Shown: positions 10,150-18,258 of the stretch, piece by piece
How positions within the stretch are numbered: the first letter of the stretch is position 1
Layout: each line of letters begins with the position of its first letter
The notes under the pieces: generated by a model
The model's database searches: none
The model's input: only the letters and a program-made list of their open reading frames with translations
Told to the model about the DNA's origin: nothing
Made by a program: the position numbers and the translations under genes
Source: Synechococcus sp. SB0662_bin_14
Lineage (GTDB): Bacteria > Cyanobacteriota > Cyanobacteriia > PCC-6307 > Cyanobiaceae
Direction: 5' to 3'
Length of the DNA: 33,427 nucleotides
NCBI GenBank assembly: GCA_009840445.1
Contig: VXNS01000051.1
Location: 1-33,427, forward strand

Positions 10150-12078
10150 ATGGGCAAGGTCGTTGGCATTGATCTCGGCACCACCAACAGTTGTGTCGCC
10201 GTGATGGAGGGTGGCAAGCCCACGGTGATCGCCAATGCCGAGGGGTTCCGCACCACCCCGTCCGTGGTGGCCTACACCAAGAACAAGGACCAGCTTGTTG
10301 GGCAGATTGCCAAGCGTCAGGCGGTGATGAACCCTGGTAACACCTTCTATTCGGCCAAGCGGTTCATTGGTCGCCGCACCGAGGAGGTGAGCGAGGAACT
10401 CAAGGAAGTGGCCTACGGGGTGAAGAATGCCGGCAGCCGGGTGAAAATTGACTGCCCGATGCTGGCCAAGGAGTTTGCGCCGGAGGAAGTGTCTGCCCAG
10501 GTGTTGCGCAAGCTGGCGGATGATGCCAGCACCTACCTGGGGGACAAGGTGACCCAGGCGGTGGTGACGGTGCCCGCTTACTTCAACGACTCCCAGCGCC
10601 AAGCCACCAAGGACGCGGGCAAAATTGCCGGCCTGGAAGTGAAGCGCATCATCAACGAACCCACGGCCGCGGCTCTGGCCTACGGCTTGGAGAAAAAGAA
10701 CAACGAGCGCATCCTGGTGTTCGATCTGGGGGGCGGCACCTTTGACGTGTCTGTGCTGGAAGTGGGAGACGGGGTGTTTGAGGTGCTGGCAACAAGCGGG
10801 GACACCCACTTGGGCGGTGACGACTTCGACAAGATGATCGTGGACCACCTGGCCGGTACGTTCAAGTCCGAAGAAGGAATTGACCTGCGTCAGGACAAGC
10901 AGGCCCTGCAACGGCTGACGGAAGCGGCGGAGAAGGCAAAGATCGAACTCTCCAGCGCCACCCAGAGCGAGATCAACTTGCCGTTCATCACCGCCACTCA
11001 AGACGGCCCCAAGCACTTGAACGTGACCATCACCCGGGCCCGCTTCGAGGAGCTGTCCAGCCATCTGATCGACCGTTGCCGCACGCCGGTGGAGAGGGCG
11101 CTGGCCGACGCCAAGCTTTCCGCAGGCGAACTGGACGAGGTGGTGATGGTGGGTGGCTCCACCCGCATCCCCGCCGTGAAAGAGCTGGTGAAGAAGGTGA
11201 CCGGCAAGGATCCCAACCAGTCGGTGAATCCCGACGAGGTGGTGGCCGTCGGCGCCGCCATTCAAGGTGGGGTGCTGTCCGGTGACGTGAAAGACATCCT
11301 CCTGCTGGACGTGACGCCCCTGTCCCTCGGTGTGGAAACCCTCGGTGGCGTGATGACCAGGATGATTGACCGCAACACCACCATTCCCACCAAGAAGGAG
11401 CAGGTGTACTCCACGGCGGTGGACGGCCAGACCAACGTGGAAATTCAGGTGCTCCAGGGTGAGCGGGAGATGGCCAAGGACAACAAGAGCCTGGGCACCT
11501 TCAAACTGGAGGGCATCCCCCCGGCGCCCCGTGGCGTGCCCCAGATCAAGGTGACCTTCGACATTGACGCCAACGGCATTTTGAACGTCACCGCCCGGGA
11601 CGAGGGCAGCGGCAAGGAGCAGTCCATTTCCATTACGGGATCCTCCACCCTGAACGAGAAGGAGGTGGACCGGATGGTGAAGGACGCCGAAGACAACGCC
11701 ACTGCCGACAAGCAGAAGCGGGAACGCATTGACCTGCGCAACGAAGCTGACAGTTTGGTCTACCAGGCGGAAAAGCAACTGGCGGAGCTGGGAGACAAGC
11801 TGCCCGCTGCCGAGAAAGAAAAGGTGGAAGCCCTCAACAAGGACCTCAAAGAAGCCCTGGAGAGTGAAGACCTGAACCGCATCAAGTCCTTGAAGGATCA
11901 GGTGCAGCAGGCCCTCTATGCTGCGGGAGCATCGGTCTACCAGCAAGGTGCCGGCCAGGGCCCAGACGCTGCCCCGGGTCAGGACCCAACGACTGCCGCC
12001 ACTGCTGGAGCCTCCACAGGCGGCTCCAGCAGTGGCGGCGACGACGTGATTGATGCGGACTTCACGGAGACCAAGTAA
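10150..12078 (+). CDS. dnaK: Chaperone DnaK (Hsp70)
   Basis: ATP-dependent protein-folding chaperone. The ATPase domain opens with [17 protein letters not shown] and includes [19 protein letters not shown] and [16 protein letters not shown]. The linker and substrate-binding domain begin at [19 protein letters not shown]. The C-terminus has a Gly/Ser/Ala-rich spacer and ends with the tail [12 protein letters not shown]. Length is 642 residues. ATG 10150 is preceded by GAGG at 10136-10139. No dnaJ or grpE is adjacent and I see no CIRCE element upstream. Two strong hairpins follow the stop. Picocyanobacteria have several DnaK paralogues; the DDVIDADF tail suggests the general cytosolic type. Confidence 0.97.
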   Translation: MGKVVGIDLGTTNSCVAVMEGGKPTVIANAEGFRTTPSVVAYTKNKDQLVGQIAKRQAVMNPGNTFYSAKRFIGRRTEEVSEELKEVAYGVKNAGSRVKIDCPMLAKEFAPEEVSAQVLRKLADDASTYLGDKVTQAVVTVPAYFNDSQRQATKDAGKIAGLEVKRIINEPTAAALAYGLEKKNNERILVFDLGGGTFDVSVLEVGDGVFEVLATSGDTHLGGDDFDKMIVDHLAGTFKSEEGIDLRQDKQALQRLTEAAEKAKIELSSATQSEINLPFITATQDGPKHLNVTITRARFEELSSHLIDRCRTPVERALADAKLSAGELDEVVMVGGSTRIPAVKELVKKVTGKDPNQSVNPDEVVAVGAAIQGGVLSGDVKDILLLDVTPLSLGVETLGGVMTRMIDRNTTIPTKKEQVYSTAVDGQTNVEIQVLQGEREMAKDNKSLGTFKLEGIPPAPRGVPQIKVTFDIDANGILNVTARDEGSGKEQSISITGSSTLNEKEVDRMVKDAEDNATADKQKRERIDLRNEADSLVYQAEKQLAELGDKLPAAEKEKVEALNKDLKEALESEDLNRIKSLKDQVQQALYAAGASVYQQGAGQGPDAAPGQDPTTAATAGASTGGSSSGGDDVIDADFTETK

Positions 12079-12104
12079 AGGGAAACCAAGTCAAAGGAGT
12101 AAAA

Positions 12105-12124
12105 GGGAGGTGTTGGCGCCTCCC
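12105..12124 (+). terminator. Hairpin after dnaK (first)
   Basis: GGGAGG at 12105-12110 pairs with CCTCCC at 12119-12124 across an 8-nt loop, 26 nt after the dnaK stop. No T-run follows, so it may act as an RNA 3'-end stabiliser or an attenuated terminator rather than a classical intrinsic terminator. Confidence 0.5.
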
Positions 12125-12147
12125 ATGGCCATGACGTTGGGGGACCA

Positions 12148-12167
12148 GGGGGGCACGTCGTCCCCCC
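12148..12167 (+). terminator. Hairpin after dnaK (second)
   Basis: GGGGGG at 12148-12153 and CCCCCC at 12162-12167 form a perfect 6-bp G:C stem with an 8-nt loop. It is followed by ATTCCTTTGTG, a weak U-rich tail. It lies between the convergent dnaK and beta-barrel protein genes and could serve either. Confidence 0.5.
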
Positions 12168-12202
12168 ATTCCTTTGTGATTGCCCCCGGTCCACGACAGT
12201 GT

Positions 12203-13225
12203 TCAAAAGGCATATCTTAATGAAGAGATAATGCTTGTCTCGTTTGTATCCGTGAATCGTACGCCATCGATTATCGTCTTGGATCGAGCATGATTGAGCC
12301 CAAAGTTTGCAGATAATCCCCGTGCAACGTCATACTGAGCGCCAAGGGCTATGGAGATCTCGTCATGACCTTCGATGCGGCCGACATGGCCTTCAATGGA
12401 AAGAGTTACGACACCCACCTTGGTGGAAACACCTGACGATACATGGCAGCGATTCGCATCTGGCCCCTTTGATGAGAACCATTCACAACCAACGCCAATG
12501 TCGAATAACGAACTGCCGTAGATGAACTCACTGACGAGAGCGAGGGCTGTTGTATCAAACGAAGAAGAGTCAGCGGCCGTGAAATCACCAGTTGTGGCGC
12601 GAAAGGTCAGGCGATAGTCTCTGGTGCCGGCGGGACGCTGGACCATGGCCCCCAGATCCATGTGTCCTTCCCCATCCACAACGCCACTGAATACCCAAGG
12701 TCCAAAGCGGCCCACATAGCCGCCTCCCCATTCCCCCAACTCCCCAAGGGCGTTGTCAAACGCCAAGAAGGCATTGCCCGCTCCCCGCTGGCGCCGTGTC
12801 TGTTCACGAACAACATCGGAGACATTGCCAGCCAATACGGTGCCCCAGGCGCCACTCACCGATAATGTTGTATTGTCGGTGTAACCTTGGTCCAATTCGG
12901 CATGGAACACGTCGTCACTGGCATAGTAACCGGAATAATCCAACTCGACACGCAAGCGATTCGGCAGTTGGGTTAGAGCGCCGATTTGAAGATTGCCAAC
13001 CAGGCCAGCGTCGATGGCGTGTTCGACCGAAACATCGTAAGTTGCCATGGTGTCCAGAAAACCGCTCAGCAGCAAGGTCACGTCACCGATTTCAGTGGCC
13101 ATGGGTTTTTCCATGAAGGACAGGCGCTCGGGAAAATCCTGACCGGCGGCTGGAGTGGCGACAAGTGTGCCAGCGACCATTGCCGCTGCAACCGCCCATG
13201 GTTTTCCGTGTGTGTGGATCGTCAT
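12203..13225 (-). CDS. Predicted outer-membrane beta-barrel (porin-like) protein
   Basis: A 340-residue exported protein. The N-terminus has a signal peptide (basic start, hydrophobic AVAAAMVAGTLVATPAAG, likely cleavage before QDFPER). The rest alternates short amphipathic strands with Gly/Asp/Asn turns, for example RVELDYSGYY, YVGRFGPWVFSGVVDG and DYRLTFRATTGDF. The protein ends in IISSLRYAF, a terminal aromatic strand of the kind recognised by the BAM complex. It lacks the S-layer-homology domain of normal cyanobacterial porins and looks more like proteobacterial porins. GC content is low (29 of 60 bases at 12241-12300 by my count). It lies 6 nt downstream of the haloperoxidase, so it is probably the second gene of an operon. 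The exact family is not recognised. Confidence 0.7.
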   Translation of the reverse strand: MTIHTHGKPWAVAAAMVAGTLVATPAAGQDFPERLSFMEKPMATEIGDVTLLLSGFLDTMATYDVSVEHAIDAGLVGNLQIGALTQLPNRLRVELDYSGYYASDDVFHAELDQGYTDNTTLSVSGAWGTVLAGNVSDVVREQTRRQRGAGNAFLAFDNALGELGEWGGGYVGRFGPWVFSGVVDGEGHMDLGAMVQRPAGTRDYRLTFRATTGDFTAADSSSFDTTALALVSEFIYGSSLFDIGVGCEWFSSKGPDANRCHVSSGVSTKVGVVTLSIEGHVGRIEGHDEISIALGAQYDVARGLSANFGLNHARSKTIIDGVRFTDTNETSIISSLRYAF

Positions 13226-13231
13226 TGTGTG

Positions 13232-14629
13232 TCAAGCCTTGGGTGGAAACGTCCCATGGAAAGCCTGCCGGGCAATGGCGCGCCCGGCTTTCATGGCCTC
13301 GCTATGGTCTACCGGCCAATGGACGCCGCCATAGAGACGGCTCATCCCGTTTTCGTCCGCCATGTGACTCAGACTGCTCCAGTGCCGAACGACGCCCCGC
13401 AATTGGGGCCACAGCACTTCATCAGGGGAGCGTCCGGAGAACGCAATGTCGTCCCGTCCGTGGATCAGGGCGATCATTTCAGCGGCAGCGGCGCCGAAAG
13501 TGGAGTGCCCGGATGTATAGGCCGGAAACTCGGGCGTCGGAATGTAGCTATGCCAGCGGGGATGGCGTTTGACCCGCGGATCCGGGTTGCCAAACTGCGG
13601 CGCCCGGGCACGAATGGCGCTCTCCGGTCTGAGGATGTCATAATGGTACTTGTTATCCCAGGCGCAGATGGAGGCGTCGCATTGCGTCATGCCGATCAGG
13701 GCAAACGCACGGGCAAGCTCAATGAAGCTGAGGCCCCGATCCTGAAGGAGCTGCATGGCAATATACAGGAAGTGTCCAGGTGGCGTTATGCCCCAGGGGC
13801 CATCTTCCCAAAACAACGCAATCTGCGATTGATCGTCGGTTCGCACGGTGCTGTTCGCTGCTCCCAAATGGCAGATCTTGTCAAACACCTGGGCAAATTC
13901 TGGGCTGGCTGGATCATAGAAATCGGTTGCGCGGAATTGCGAACCACTGGTCATCGTCCAGGGCTTCATCTTTCCCTGTCCTGGACGTAAACCCCGGTCA
14001 AAAGATGCAAATGCTGGACCTGGTGTGGCGCCATAGAATGGACCTGTCGGGTACCAGCGCAAGGAATCGGCACGCCGCCCATAACGGTCAAAATAATAAT
14101 TGACCTCGCTAGGCTCAGAGCCGTCGTTGGTGCGCATTTTACAGATCCTTCGCCCCACGGTCTTGCCCCATTCAACCCCCAGGGACTTGGCCTCGTTGTT
14201 GGGAAACTGGTTCAGGAACGCAATGCGCTCAAACAAAAAAGGTTGTTGAAACGCTTCAGCCGCCGCTTCTGCAAAAGCGATCCCATAGGCAACTTCCGGG
14301 TTTGCCTCACGTGGTCCAGCGCCAATTCCAAACGGTTCCCCATAGGCTTGAACGATCCCGTTTGCGGCAAGAAAACCTGCCGCTGTGGCCAGGCCGTAAT
14401 TGTAAGCCGCCTGGGGTGTAAGGACTCTTTGGTCTCGCACCTGTTGCAACACCGCATCCACACACTGGAAAACAGTGTTCCAATGCTGTGGCTGGACAAT
14501 CTGGGTGCCATAGGAGGATTGGTGACCAAAGGGGGCAATATGGGGAGAAGGGCAACCTGTAACCAGAGTGGCGACGCCAGTGGCAGCGGTGGCCAGGAGA
14601 AACTTTCGCCTAGAAAAAGTACTTCTCAT
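13232..14629 (-). CDS. Vanadium-dependent haloperoxidase-like protein (PAP2 superfamily), Tat-exported lipoprotein
   Basis: Enzyme of the vanadium haloperoxidase/acid phosphatase superfamily; the likely reaction is oxidation of halide with H2O2, but phosphatase activity is not excluded. From ATG 14629 the protein has 465 residues. The N-terminus carries a twin-arginine motif (SRRKFLLA) and a lipobox VTGC, so export by Tat and lipid anchoring are predicted. All vanadate-binding signatures are present: K-x6-RP in NKYHYDILRP, SGH in YTSGHSTFGAA, and R-x5-H in SRLYGGVHWPVDH. The frame is open to 14683, but MRSTFSRRKF is the plausible start. The porin-like gene follows after 6 nt. GC is lower than in the flanking core genes, suggesting acquisition. 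Halide specificity cannot be read from sequence. Confidence 0.85.
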   Translation of the reverse strand: MRSTFSRRKFLLATAATGVATLVTGCPSPHIAPFGHQSSYGTQIVQPQHWNTVFQCVDAVLQQVRDQRVLTPQAAYNYGLATAAGFLAANGIVQAYGEPFGIGAGPREANPEVAYGIAFAEAAAEAFQQPFLFERIAFLNQFPNNEAKSLGVEWGKTVGRRICKMRTNDGSEPSEVNYYFDRYGRRADSLRWYPTGPFYGATPGPAFASFDRGLRPGQGKMKPWTMTSGSQFRATDFYDPASPEFAQVFDKICHLGAANSTVRTDDQSQIALFWEDGPWGITPPGHFLYIAMQLLQDRGLSFIELARAFALIGMTQCDASICAWDNKYHYDILRPESAIRARAPQFGNPDPRVKRHPRWHSYIPTPEFPAYTSGHSTFGAAAAEMIALIHGRDDIAFSGRSPDEVLWPQLRGVVRHWSSLSHMADENGMSRLYGGVHWPVDHSEAMKAGRAIARQAFHGTFPPKA

Positions 14630-14693
14630 AAGGGCAGAACGAGAAAAGGCAAACCCCAGGAACAGAGTGGGAGGGATGTCCACTGTGTTCTTG

Positions 14694-14711
14694 TGACAAT
14701 AGTGTTGACAA
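14694..14711. repeat. 12-bp-period direct repeat upstream of haloperoxidase
   Basis: TGACAA occurs at 14694-14699 and again at 14706-14711 with 6 nt between them. Read on the minus strand it is TTGTCA twice, 65-82 nt upstream of the ATG at 14629. Each copy resembles a -35 hexamer, but the -10 regions at normal spacing are poor. It could be a regulator site; the evidence is weak. Confidence 0.3.
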
Positions 14712-15350
14712 GCCGCAGGAACTTTGTCCGCTGCTGGAGAGAGTTCTTCAGCAGAAGCACGAGAGTCTGGAGGGGCGCAAAAGGATCGACGTGATCGTTG
14801 TATTCAGAATGTTGATCCTTTCCAATAATTCAATGGTCTCATTGTTCGTTCATGGTAAAGCTTGAGACAAGGAGGATTAATTCTTTTTGGTGTTGTTGCG
14901 GGGGGGGGTAAATCGCCTTGCAAGAAGCAAAAAGCATGGGGTCAGTCCTGCATCAATCGCTATTAAGCGTAGCTCTCCACTTCAACCCAGGCAACCACCT
15001 GTTGATCGTTTGGTATCAAAAGTAGCACTCTTTTCGACTTTTTAAGAAATCTCTGAAGACATGCCACAAAAATTGAAACCTCAAGAAGGACACTCCCCTC
15101 TTACCAACACTGGAGCACTGGCGTCTCATCCGCTCCAGAAATCGCTCCCTTCACTCCCCGATACCCAGGCATTCTCCAACTTCAGGCCCCCAAGCCGGCT
15201 GGGCATCGCCCATGCCTTCAAAATTTGGGAATGATGCCTGTGCCCCATGAACCAGCACCAACACACCGCGCCGTAGTCAGGCCCCCCTGCATAGCCTTGA
15301 CCATGGCCAGTTCCCAGCCCAGCCCCCAAAGCGCTAAACTCTTCCCCACG
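14712..15350. other. Long non-coding, AT-richer stretch between haloperoxidase and glyoxalase II
   Basis: About 640 nt without a convincing gene. It contains a perfect anti-Shine-Dalgarno match (AAGGAGG, 14869-14875), a G9 homopolymer (14900-14908), and AT-rich DNA up to about 15120, after which GC rises again. A 52-codon frame starting TTG at 14887 and stopping at 15045 lies 11 nt after the AAGGAGG, but its product is basic and unrecognisable. No tRNA-like fold or strong intrinsic terminator was seen. The stretch probably marks the right edge of the accessory island. Confidence 0.5.
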
Positions 15351-15358
15351 GTGACGGA

Positions 15359-16150
15359 GTGACCTGCTTGCGCATTCGTCGGCTGCCTGTCCTGCGGGAT
15401 AACCTCATCCCCCTGTTGGAACGTCCCCACCAACGGCAGGCCGCCGTGGTGGACCCAGCGGATGCCGAGCCGGTGATCACGGCGCTGGAGCAGGGGGAGA
15501 TGGAGTTGGTGGCAGTGCTGCACACCCATCACCACTGGGACCATGTTGGCGGAACCACGGAGCTGCTGCGCCGCTGGCCCCGGGCCATGGTGGCGGGCAA
15601 CGCCAAGGACCAGCACCGCCTGCCGCCCCTCTCCCATCCGGTAACGGACGGGGACAGCTTTGAATTGTTGGGGCGTTCCGTGCAGGTGCTGACCCTCCCG
15701 GGTCACACCGTTGGTCACGTTGCCTATCTCTTGTCGGCCTGCGTGGTCGATGGCCAACGGCAACCGCCGGAGTTGTTTTGTGGGGATACCCTCTTCTCCT
15801 GCGGCTGTGGCCGTCTATTTGAGGGCACACCGGCTCAAATGCTCGGGTCGTTGCAGCGCCTGGCCGCCCTGCCGCCCGACACACGCATCTGGTGTGCCCA
15901 TGAGTACACCGCCAAAAACGTGGACTTTGCCCTTTCTCAGGATCCCCACAACCCGCACCTGCAAGCCTTCGCCCACCACGTGGAGCAACTGCGCCAGGCC
16001 CAACTGCCCACCATCCCGTCCCGCCTGGAGACGGAGTTGCGGGTGAACCCCTTTCTGCGCTGCCATGCCCCCGCCTTGCAGGCGGCCACGGGCAAGACGG
16101 ATCCCGTGGAGGTGCTGGCGGAGTTGCGCCAACGGCGTAACCAGGTTTAG
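15359..16150 (+). CDS. gloB: Hydroxyacylglutathione hydrolase (glyoxalase II)
   Basis: Metallo-beta-lactamase-fold thiolesterase that releases D-lactate from S-lactoylglutathione in methylglyoxal detoxification. The binuclear-metal motif is THHHWDHVGG (THxHxDH), with further ligands in LPGHTVGHVAYLL, the Asp in FCGDTLFSCGCGRLFEGT, and the histidine in WCAHEYTAKN. These FSxGCGRxFEG and HEYT blocks separate glyoxalase II from other family members. Length is 263 residues. The start is uncertain between GTG 15359 and TTG 15365; ACGGAG overlaps the first and would suit the second. Confidence 0.93.
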   Translation: MTCLRIRRLPVLRDNLIPLLERPHQRQAAVVDPADAEPVITALEQGEMELVAVLHTHHHWDHVGGTTELLRRWPRAMVAGNAKDQHRLPPLSHPVTDGDSFELLGRSVQVLTLPGHTVGHVAYLLSACVVDGQRQPPELFCGDTLFSCGCGRLFEGTPAQMLGSLQRLAALPPDTRIWCAHEYTAKNVDFALSQDPHNPHLQAFAHHVEQLRQAQLPTIPSRLETELRVNPFLRCHAPALQAATGKTDPVEVLAELRQRRNQV

Positions 16151-16160
16151 GAGTGGTCCT

Positions 16161-17018
16161 GTGGAATCGAACCATCCCGTCACGTCCAGCGCCACCACGC
16201 CAATCTGGCGGGTACGGCTTGTTCATGCCGAGTTGGGGGCACGGGTGGTGGAAGCCAGTTGTGAGGAGAGGGGGCAAGTGCTGGCCATGGCGTTGGGGGA
16301 AGCCACCACCGCCGAGGTGGCGGAAGACCGGGCCCGCCGCCGGGCTGCCCAGGTGTTGCTTGAGCCCCACCCTGCCCCGGCGCCACTCCCGTCCGGGGAA
16401 CCTGGGGATGCAGAGCCTGGAACAGCAGCAGCCCCGCCCCGCCCACCGGATCAACAACCCTCCCCTCTGCCGCCTCCCCCTGAGCAGTCTCCCGCTCCAC
16501 AACCCGCTATCTCCCCCCAGCCCGCACCGCCGCCCCTGCCCCAACCGTCTCCCCCCAGCTTTGCCGCCTCCGAGCCGGCGGACTGGAGCGAGGACCTGGC
16601 TGTGGTGGAGGCGCAACTGGAGAGACTGGGCTGGGATCGGCACCAGGAGAGTGTGTACCTGGAGCGGTCTTTTGGCCGCATGGAGCGCAGCGGCATCACC
16701 GATTACCAGGATCTACGGCTCTACATTGACGCCCTGCAGAAATTGTCACCCCCGGCGGATCCCTGTACGGTGCCGTTGCCCGGGCAGCATGGGCCGCCCC
16801 CCCCGCCGCCCCTGCCGTCGCGAGAGCTGCTGATCCAAAACGGCAATATCCTGTTGCGCCAGTTGGGCTGGACCACGGACCAGGGCCGCGCCTTCTTGAA
16901 ACGCCACTTCGGCCACACCAGCCGCCAGGCCCTGGACGATGAGCAACTGATGCAGTTCAACCAGCAACTGGAAACCCATCAGGCCACCGGAGGCGGTGAT
17001 GCGTCCCCGGTGGCTTGA
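16161..17018 (+). CDS. Proline-rich cyanobacterial protein with two C-terminal repeats
   Basis: A 285-residue protein of unknown function. A GTG at 16161 is preceded by TAGGAG at 7 nt spacing, and the stop of the glyoxalase gene lies just upstream. Three parts are visible. The N-terminal 70 residues (IWRVRLVHAELGARVVEAS...) look like a small alpha/beta unit. A linker of about 85 residues is nearly all Pro, Ala, Gln and Ser. Two similar modules of about 50 residues follow: LERLGWDRHQESVYLERSFGR and LLRQLGWTTDQGRAFLKRHFG, each ending in a conserved helix (LRLYIDALQKL; LMQFNQQLETH). A second linker full of prolines separates the modules. The coding end overlaps the larC start by 20 nt, implying translational coupling. 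Confidence 0.75.
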   Translation: MESNHPVTSSATTPIWRVRLVHAELGARVVEASCEERGQVLAMALGEATTAEVAEDRARRRAAQVLLEPHPAPAPLPSGEPGDAEPGTAAAPPRPPDQQPSPLPPPPEQSPAPQPAISPQPAPPPLPQPSPPSFAASEPADWSEDLAVVEAQLERLGWDRHQESVYLERSFGRMERSGITDYQDLRLYIDALQKLSPPADPCTVPLPGQHGPPPPPPLPSRELLIQNGNILLRQLGWTTDQGRAFLKRHFGHTSRQALDDEQLMQFNQQLETHQATGGGDASPVA

Positions 17019-18258
17019 CGAGGGGCGCCCCCACTCCACCCCAGCCATGGCTGCAACACTTCTCCACTGGGATTGTCCCACCGGCATTGCGGGGGACATG
17101 GTGCTGGCGGCCCTGGCGGATTTGGGTGTCCCGGAGGCCGTTCTCAATCGGCCCCTGCGCCAACTGGGCCTGGCGGATCAATGCCGCATCGTGACCCGGG
17201 CGGGCAGCAACGGCGGCCTGAGGGGGATCAAGGCCCATGTGGACGTGCTGACGCCCCAGGAGGAGCATCGCCATTGGCGCCACTTGCGCCAACTCCTGCT
17301 GACGGCTCCCCTGGAGGAGCAGGTGCGGCAAGCGGCGCTGCGTTGCTTCGGGCTGTTGGCGGAGGCGGAGGCCCGGGTCCATGGCTGCCCGGTGGATGCG
17401 GTGCATTTCCATGAGGTGGGCGCCCTGGATGCCGTCGCCGACGTGCTGGGCGCCTGTGCCGGCCTGTGCCATCTCCGTGTGCAAACCATCAGTTGCTCGC
17501 CCCTGCCCCCAGGCCATGGCGCCGTGACCACGGCCCACGGCCTGTTGCCCGTCCCCGCTCCAGCGGTGTTGGAATTGGCCAGCGCCCACCAGGTTCCTTT
17601 GCTGAGTTGTGAAGGCTGGCCCCAAGGGGAGTTGGTGACCCCCACGGGATTGGCACTGGCCGTCACCTGGGCCGGGCGTTTCGGTGGGGCGCCGGCGCTG
17701 GCGCCGCGCCGGGTGGGCATCGGTCTGGGGCAACGGCAATTGGATCGCCCCAACCAGTTGCGGCTACTGCTGGGGGAGCCATGGCCCAGCCATGGGCATC
17801 CCGCCGCCACACTGGAGCCGTTTCAGGAGTGGGTGGTGCTGATGGGTTGCCAGATTGACGACATGGACGGGGAAGCCATGGCCACCCTGCAGCAGACGGT
17901 GCTGGATGCCGGGGCGCTGGATGCCTGGTTGCAGCCCGTTCACATGAAAAAACAGCGCCCCGGTCACCTGGTGCAGGTGCTGGCGCGGCCGGATCAACTG
18001 AAGGCCCTGCGGCAGGTGTTGTGGAGCCACTCCAGCACCTTGGGGTTGCGGGAGCAGTGGCACCACCGTTGGATCCTGCCGCGGCGTGAGGAGCAGCGGC
18101 AGACCCCGTTGGGGCCGGTGCGGATCAAGTGGGCCACCTTGCCGGACGGCAGCCGGCGGGGCAAGGCGGAACACGAGGACCTGGCAGCCCTGGCCCACCA
18201 CCATCACCTGCCCCTCCAGGAGGTGCGACGGCGGATCCAACCGTTCCTGGAGCCTTGA
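16999..18258 (+). CDS. larC: LarC-family nickel-insertion protein (nickel-pincer cofactor synthesis)
   Basis: Homologue of LarC, the CTP-dependent cyclometallase that inserts nickel into the pyridinium-bis-thiocarboxylate cofactor of lactate racemase and relatives. Family features are the N-terminal block LHWDCPTGIAGDMVLAALADLG, the DAVHFHEVGALDAVADVLG region with GHGAVTTAHGLLPVPAPA, and the C-terminal domain with QIDDMDGEAMA and MKKQRPGHLVQVL. The ATG at 16999 follows GGAGG at 5 nt; a later ATG at 17047 (MAATLLHWDCP) fits homologues better but has no site. The gene is one uninterrupted frame, unlike the lactobacillar larC that needs frameshifting. No larB, larE or larA is near. Confidence 0.88.
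   Translation: MRPRWLDEGRPHSTPAMAATLLHWDCPTGIAGDMVLAALADLGVPEAVLNRPLRQLGLADQCRIVTRAGSNGGLRGIKAHVDVLTPQEEHRHWRHLRQLLLTAPLEEQVRQAALRCFGLLAEAEARVHGCPVDAVHFHEVGALDAVADVLGACAGLCHLRVQTISCSPLPPGHGAVTTAHGLLPVPAPAVLELASAHQVPLLSCEGWPQGELVTPTGLALAVTWAGRFGGAPALAPRRVGIGLGQRQLDRPNQLRLLLGEPWPSHGHPAATLEPFQEWVVLMGCQIDDMDGEAMATLQQTVLDAGALDAWLQPVHMKKQRPGHLVQVLARPDQLKALRQVLWSHSSTLGLREQWHHRWILPRREEQRQTPLGPVRIKWATLPDGSRRGKAEHEDLAALAHHHHLPLQEVRRRIQPFLEP

Noticed and set aside
14712-15350. tRNA or structured RNA in the 0.6-kb non-coding stretch
   Set aside because: No T-loop (GTTCRANYC) with a matching acceptor stem and no obvious long stem-loop could be found by eye on either strand.
15477-16643. Long minus-strand frame across glyoxalase II and the Pro-rich protein
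   Set aside because: It spans two unrelated plus-strand genes, is dominated by Arg, Gly and Pro, and shows no motif; an artefact of GC-rich third positions.
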